Origin: Smallanthus sonchifolius
Lineage: Eukaryota > Streptophyta > Magnoliopsida > Asterales > Asteraceae
Assembly (NCBI GenBank): GCA_023525975.1
Contig: CM042046.1
Span: forward strand, 55,175,373-55,239,372
DNA: 64,000 nucleotides
Reading direction: 5' to 3'
Both the position numbers and the translations under genes were made by a program. Of the stretch, positions 62,401 to 64,000 are shown piece after piece (position 1 is the first letter of the stretch; each line of letters starts with the position of its first letter). The notes under the pieces are model-generated. The model searched no databases. It was not told the origin of the DNA and saw only the letters and a list, made by a program, of their open reading frames with translations.

Positions 62401-62690
62401 ATTCCTCAGAACACTTTTCTTGAAGAAATACGAGGATACATTGACAGGTCATGGATAGTAAATTAGCCCACATTAGTTCTTAGGGTATGATATAATTCAT
62501 CTGGAGTTCAGCCATCTCTCTAGAAAGTTAGGTCGGGTTTGATTGTTCTTTACATAAACGATGAGTTCAGCAAAAGGATGTCTTACATGAAGCTCAAATC
62601 CATTCTTGCACGAAGAAGCTTTTCAGCATGGAAGGAACCATCAATGGATGATGTGCTGCTATCGTAAAAAGTGAACTCAGGAGACACCAC
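39299..62690 (-). CDS. VPS13: Plant VPS13-type lipid-transfer protein, C-terminal 28 exons (5' end outside window)
   Basis: Exons in transcript order: 62690-62587, 62330-62035, 61912-61828, 61608-60910, 60808-60499, 60356-60198, 60108-59945, 59842-59662, 59567-59298, 59208-59008, 55141-55087, 52972-52842, 52714-52211, 52148-51345, 51271-51195, 45295-44845, 44753-44667, 44461-44321, 44224-44040, 43947-43414, 43346-43169, 43073-42931, 41011-40885, 40785-40564, 40503-40147, 40073-39915, 39821-39534, 39469-39299. All phases agree, giving 2360 residues. Domains in order: VPS62-like repeats (WRPRAPRNYVILGDCVT), a C2-like segment, an insert with DysF-like character (PPGWTWTSAWVIDK ... RRRRWTRTR), the SHR-BD/VPS13 adaptor-binding region, the ATG2/VPS13 C-terminal region (GLYRGVVGIIAKP), and a PH-like end. 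VPS13 proteins move lipids at membrane contact sites. The arrangement fits the Arabidopsis VPS13M1/M2 group (At4g17140-like, recalled). The missing N-terminus would hold the chorein domain. Confidence 0.93.
39310..39335 (-). repeat. Trinucleotide repeat encoding a C-terminal poly-Ser run
   Basis: About seven GCT/AGC triplets near the 3' end of the last VPS13 exon encode consecutive serines. Two histidines and the stop at 39299-39301 follow. Slippage here would change only the tail length. Confidence 0.9.
41063..41367 (+). repeat. 5' LTR of the gag/RNase H element
   Basis: It is bounded by TGTTAGGA and the primer site TGGTATCAGAG. Inside, GCGAACTTGTTAGTTCGC (about 41138-41155) is an inverted repeat, and a segment with GTTCGCCCGGTCCAGATTAG is duplicated (about 41150 and 41186). 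A TATAAATAG box lies near 41231. Confidence 0.75.
41595..41744 (+). repeat. Six tandem 25-bp repeats, each holding a palindrome
   Basis: Six units of 25 bp each begin with GCGAACTT or a one-base variant. Most contain the inverted repeat GAACTTATTAAGTTC. They lie in the leader just before the gag ATG at 41795. Confidence 0.93.
41795..42718 (+). pseudogene. Gag fused to RNase H C-terminus
   Basis: The gag starts MSNTTAPPIIVPM at 41795. A stop at about 42029-42031 breaks it, after which the frame 42041-42718 continues the gag (DUF4219/UBN2-like, with WNELIDRYGKSNGAKYYQL). At about 42545 the protein switches without a frame break to a copia RNase H tail (KHIEIDINFVWEKV ... NIFTKG) and ends at 42718. 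The zinc knuckle, protease, integrase and RT are gone. The duplicated QVPKSSVQVPKK marks the junction. Confidence 0.85.
45296..45959. other. VPS13 intron, AT-rich
   Basis: This is the start of the 5.9-kb intron between exons 51271-51195 and 45295-44845 (read on the minus strand). No gene is seen. Its right end (about 45880-45960) is probably LTR sequence of the adjacent copia relic. Confidence 0.5.
45960..47290 (-). pseudogene. Copia RT end and RNase H relic, split by a hAT MITE
   Basis: Minus-strand fragments at 47290-47063 carry a late reverse-transcriptase region (FAIKDLG..., TRPDISYAVQQVCMHMHAP). Those at 46475-45962 carry the end of RT and RNase H (LKRVLRCIKGTLSHDLFISK, then SSSEAEYRGVA and the DN active-site region). 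The hAT MITE at 46484-47054 with its duplication interrupts a codon stretch that otherwise reads continuously. A purine tract (TGCGGGGGT region near 45964) suggests the 3' LTR begins just left. The gag fragment at 49231-49910 is probably the same element, with the interval lost. Confidence 0.82.
46484..47054. mobile_element. hAT-type MITE inserted in the copia relic
   Basis: Ends CATAGTCACA and TGTGACTATG are perfect inverted repeats. They are flanked by an identical 8-bp duplication GTTTCAAC at 46476-46483 and 47055-47062. The 571-bp interior is full of GGTACG/CGTACC and GGATCG motifs, likely subterminal transposase sites. No coding capacity. The overlapping open frames on both strands here come from the motif arrays. 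Confidence 0.87.
47303..49230 (+). mobile_element. TR-GAG element B: LTR element encoding only gag
   Basis: Left LTR 47303-47673 and right LTR 48851-49230 are nearly identical over about 340 bp, differing by a roughly 20-bp segment near 48915. A primer-site-like TTTAGTATCAAAGC follows the left LTR. The interior holds a gag gene (47986-48823), then a purine tract AAGGGGGAAAT directly before the right LTR. No protease, integrase, RT or RNase H is present. This is the layout of the terminal-repeat retrotransposons with gag domain (TR-GAG) known in plants. The right LTR stops at CACTTGGG, missing the TCTGAAACCAACA end of the left one, so the right edge is truncated. It lies inside a copia relic within a VPS13 intron. 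Confidence 0.85.
47986..48823 (+). pseudogene. Gag of TR-GAG element B (one frameshift)
   Basis: From ATG 47986 (or 47992) the frame encodes a UBN2-type copia gag: YPVWAVKVKSIMDAHGLW, WDGLKTRYLG, LRRELEGLRMKKSEAVDDF. It runs into a stop at 48541-48543. The adjacent frame, overlapping from about 48488, continues with an Arg/Gly-rich basic stretch and a zinc knuckle (CYDCGNFGHFSYEC) to 48823. One frameshift near 48530 separates the halves; a programmed shift is possible but unproven. Gag would form particles and bind RNA. Confidence 0.85.
49231..49910 (-). pseudogene. Copia gag relic
   Basis: Minus-strand fragments include AWVALENIFH near 49900, a segment matching LADQLANVG in another frame near 49750, and a Gly/Arg-rich plus Pro/Trp-rich tail near 49480-49250. 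The same gag family occurs at 55780-58670, where AWGALENIF and NMLADQLANVGVPV are clearer. Multiple frameshifts make it non-functional. Its left edge abuts the truncated LTR of TR-GAG element B. Confidence 0.75.
49911..50465 (-). pseudogene. Copia RNase H end with start of a 3' LTR
   Basis: On the minus strand 50465-50050 encodes the end of RNase H (LWCDNLGATYL, KHVEVDFHFVREQVAQGQLNV) with several stops. A purine tract GCTGGGGGA follows, then TGTTAGACTATG at about 49990, the start of an LTR that is cut after about 80 bp by the gag relic. This is the 3' end of a second, degenerate copia copy. Confidence 0.78.
50500..51074 (+). pseudogene. Copia RNase H tail, polypurine tract and 3' LTR, plus strand
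   Basis: The frame 50567-50770 reads MFHGRSKHINTRFHFIRECI and ends KADILTKALSRVKFEEMR..., the conserved copia RNase H C-terminus. TTAAGGGGGAGAT (about 50768-50780) is the polypurine tract. The LTR runs from TGATGGATTAATCC (50780) to TTCCCAACA (51074), with a TATAAATAC box near 50961. Everything upstream in the element is missing. Orientation is opposite to the neighbouring copia relic. Confidence 0.83.
53455..53522. repeat. 28-bp tandem repeat, 2.4 copies
   Basis: Two exact 28-bp units beginning CTAAGAAGTGGTTTTTCGCT, followed by 12 bases of a third. The first unit is preceded by CCA, which makes a short CCACT/AGTGG hairpin. Confidence 0.9.
53647..53668. repeat. Short telomere-like run (CCCTAAA)n
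   Basis: Three CCCTA units, two of them full CCCTAAA, stand in a C-rich stretch. This is the plant telomeric motif, too short for a former telomere. It could equally be a telo-box or chance within a C/A-rich repeat. Confidence 0.7.
53700..54050 (-). mobile_element. Possible Helitron 5' terminus (minus strand)
   Basis: The minus strand from 54050 reads TCTATACTATCTAATAAATA, closely matching the 5' end of the Helitron at 15329. It is preceded by an A on the minus strand, as expected. The 3' hairpin and CTRR end were not identified, so the extent is a guess. Confidence 0.5.
55231..55501 (+). mobile_element. 5'-truncated Helitron, same family as 15329-15701
   Basis: From ATTAATTACAC onward it matches the right two-thirds of the nested Helitron in order, including AAATAATAATG, CATAGGATCTAC and the 3' hairpin (CCATGTAATACATGG). 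It has the same TTTTAACCTAG terminus followed by T. The 5' TC end is missing. It lies in the VPS13 intron at 55142-59007. Confidence 0.83.
56481..58425 (-). mobile_element. TR-GAG element A: LTR element encoding only gag
   Basis: LTRs at 58128-58425 (5') and 56481-56793 (3', minus-strand sense) are nearly identical over about 295 bp. The 3' copy has about 15 extra bases after TGTTGG. The target duplication CCGGA is perfect (56476-56480 and 58426-58430). The primer site GCTCTGATACCA (58114-58125, minus-strand TGGTATCAGAGC) lies inside the 5' LTR. The interior of about 1.3 kb holds a gag with zinc knuckle and nothing else. The 1.95-kb element is non-autonomous. Its near-identical LTRs suggest it is younger than the surrounding relics. 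Confidence 0.92.
56768..57881 (-). pseudogene. Gag of TR-GAG element A (one frameshift, one stop)
   Basis: From ATG 57879-57881 the minus strand encodes MANQNTNTNPVV... then TNYTTWSIVVEAILDDQGVW, a UBN2-type gag start. A frameshift near 57590 and a TGA near 57476 interrupt it. The frame 57445-56768 continues with LVRKLLDAIPEKF, a basic Arg/Gly stretch and the zinc knuckle CFKCEKYGHYANEC, then an acidic C-terminus. It is related to the gag at 47986-48823 but clearly a different family. Confidence 0.87.
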
Positions 62691-64000
62691 CTGACACATC
62701 AGTAAATGAACAGACATAAGGCATGGAGAGAAAAAAACTTTTGTATCGAAAGGTTTTAGATCAAGCAGGTACAAAATAAGCAAAGTCCACAACAAAGCTC
62801 TGAAATAAGCTTCCTAAATAAAAGACATCGTTGCTTCAAGTTCCAGAAGATAAGTGTCTTTTATATACAACAAACATGGTATATATTAATTATGTAATTC
62901 TCATAGTCTAGAAGGTATTTATGTGTAATAGTATACTCTATAATGAGGAACCCTGTATGGAATCCCCATGTAACCCTATTATACAGATAATCAATATACA
63001 ATCTCTTTCCTTGGTGAACCGACACAATGGTTCGGTGGGGTGACGGTGGTGGTAACCGTCAAAACCTATGCTAATTACAAATTAATACTAAACTTAGGAT
63101 TAAATCATAATTAAACTAACACACCTAAGGCCGCGTTACACCAAAACTAATCAGCGCGACCATCACTTATAAACCCTAGCCACCACCTACAATCTGCAAC
63201 CACAACAGCCCCAACAACAGTTGCCGGAAACCCTAGCCCCAACCACATGCCACTCACAATAGCCGTTGAAAATCCTAGCAACCACCATATTTGAACCCAA
63301 ACCGCCATGTAAAATCCGTCAATGCTCACAACAGCGGCTGGAAACCCTAGCCACCACAGGCTACTTCTAACCCTGGTGGAAACAATTTGCCCTCCTAAAC
63401 CTTAGCTGCTCATAATAGCAACCATCACACGCGCTTCTCACCATATGTAATTATCATAGTCTAGAAGGCATCTATGTATAATATTATATACATATAGCAC
63501 AATCAATATACAATCTCCTCCTCGGGACATGCCTGGAAAAGTGAACAGTTATGATGTTAACTAAGATGCTAAATAAGTAAGAACACGCACTCCGATTTTC
63601 TACCACTATGGAAATATTCTTTACTTTTTGTAGTAAGAGGGATATGATTTCACTCTCCTCTATATGCACCCGTATCACACACCAAACATAGAGCATAGAA
63701 CCCTTATCTTGAAGCAATTATGAAAGCAAGACTTACATTAGGATTTCTAATGTGAGAGATTGACACCTACGAATATATTCAACCAAAGAAGTCAATGGAC
63801 TTGGCTTACAAAAAACTTCGAAAACGTGAAAGCTCAAATGCAAATTGTATACATAGCCAATGTTATGTTGCATATACATTTTTATGTAAGTTAGCACTCA
63901 GATGTGACCACCACTGAAACATTGGATCATATGATTGTCTAAACCCTATCGAAAATAATACAAGCCATTAGAGAAATCTATTCATTGAGCGGTACAAACA
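62691..64000. other. Next VPS13 intron(s) with repeat pair; possible exon near 63737-63800
   Basis: Two related blocks (about 62890-63015 and 63445-63525) share CATAGTCTAGAAGG followed by TATGTATAAT-type sequence and AATCAATATACAATCTC. They resemble the copia LTR ends in NEMF intron 2, which suggests a small LTR-flanked relic around 63015-63445. On the minus strand 63800-63737 reads KPSPLTSLVEYIRRCQSLTL before a GTAAGT donor. Its phase does not join the exon at 62690, so it is either not a VPS13 exon or an exon is missing between them. Confidence 0.4.

Noticed and set aside
63737..63800. Possible further VPS13 exon reading KPSPLTSLVEYIRRCQSLTL
   Set aside because: It has a good donor but no convincing acceptor and its phase does not fit the next exon at 62690, so it is not included in the gene model.

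Overview
This is a nuclear genome segment from a dicot plant. The evidence is intron-rich genes with GT-AG splicing, plant-type protein families, and dense LTR retrotransposons, hAT elements and Helitron-type insertions. The repeat flavour (LTRs starting TGTCACGCCC/TGTCACACCC, and RNase H and gag types common in that family) suggests Asteraceae, but that is a low-confidence inference. I ran no searches; homologies rest on motif recognition and recall.

Four host genes are supported. (1) 2513-5220 (+): the 3' seven exons of a conserved plant membrane protein, with its 5' part absent and a Ty3/gypsy element lying directly upstream. (2) 17832-18239 (+): an intronless calmodulin-like EF-hand protein of CP1 type, with TATA box and a palindromic W-box. 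(3) 23641-36127 (+): a complete 14-exon NEMF/Rqc2 homologue of 1091 residues (ribosome-associated quality control). (4) 39299-62690 (-), continuing past the right edge: the last 28 exons, 2360 residues, of a giant plant VPS13-type lipid-transfer protein. Genes 3 and 4 converge. Every splice phase checked in genes 1, 3 and 4 is consistent, so their reading frames survive very heavy intronic insertion.

Regions. 1-1991: 5' end of a Ty3/gypsy element (minus). 5599-13347: nearly complete but dead Ty1/copia element with perfect 5-bp target duplication (TGATC). 13.9-14.7 kb: LINE relic. 14.9-15.9 kb: a hAT-type element containing a nested Helitron-like element. 16.1-16.6 kb: long foldback. 20.5-22.6 kb: two neighbouring hAT elements, one with transposase remains. 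NEMF introns hold a copia relic and a 1.1-kb foldback. VPS13 introns hold a gag/RNase H fusion element, two gag-only terminal-repeat elements (TR-GAG type) in opposite orientations, a hAT MITE that splits a copia relic, Helitron ends, and a copia gag relic interrupted by about 120 bp of 25S rDNA, which is itself interrupted by one of the TR-GAG elements.

The four genes do not form a pathway. The unifying theme is conserved single genes whose introns have become archives of nested, mostly non-autonomous retroelements. The most unusual objects are the pol-less gag elements and the rDNA/gag/TR-GAG nest at 55.8-58.7 kb.
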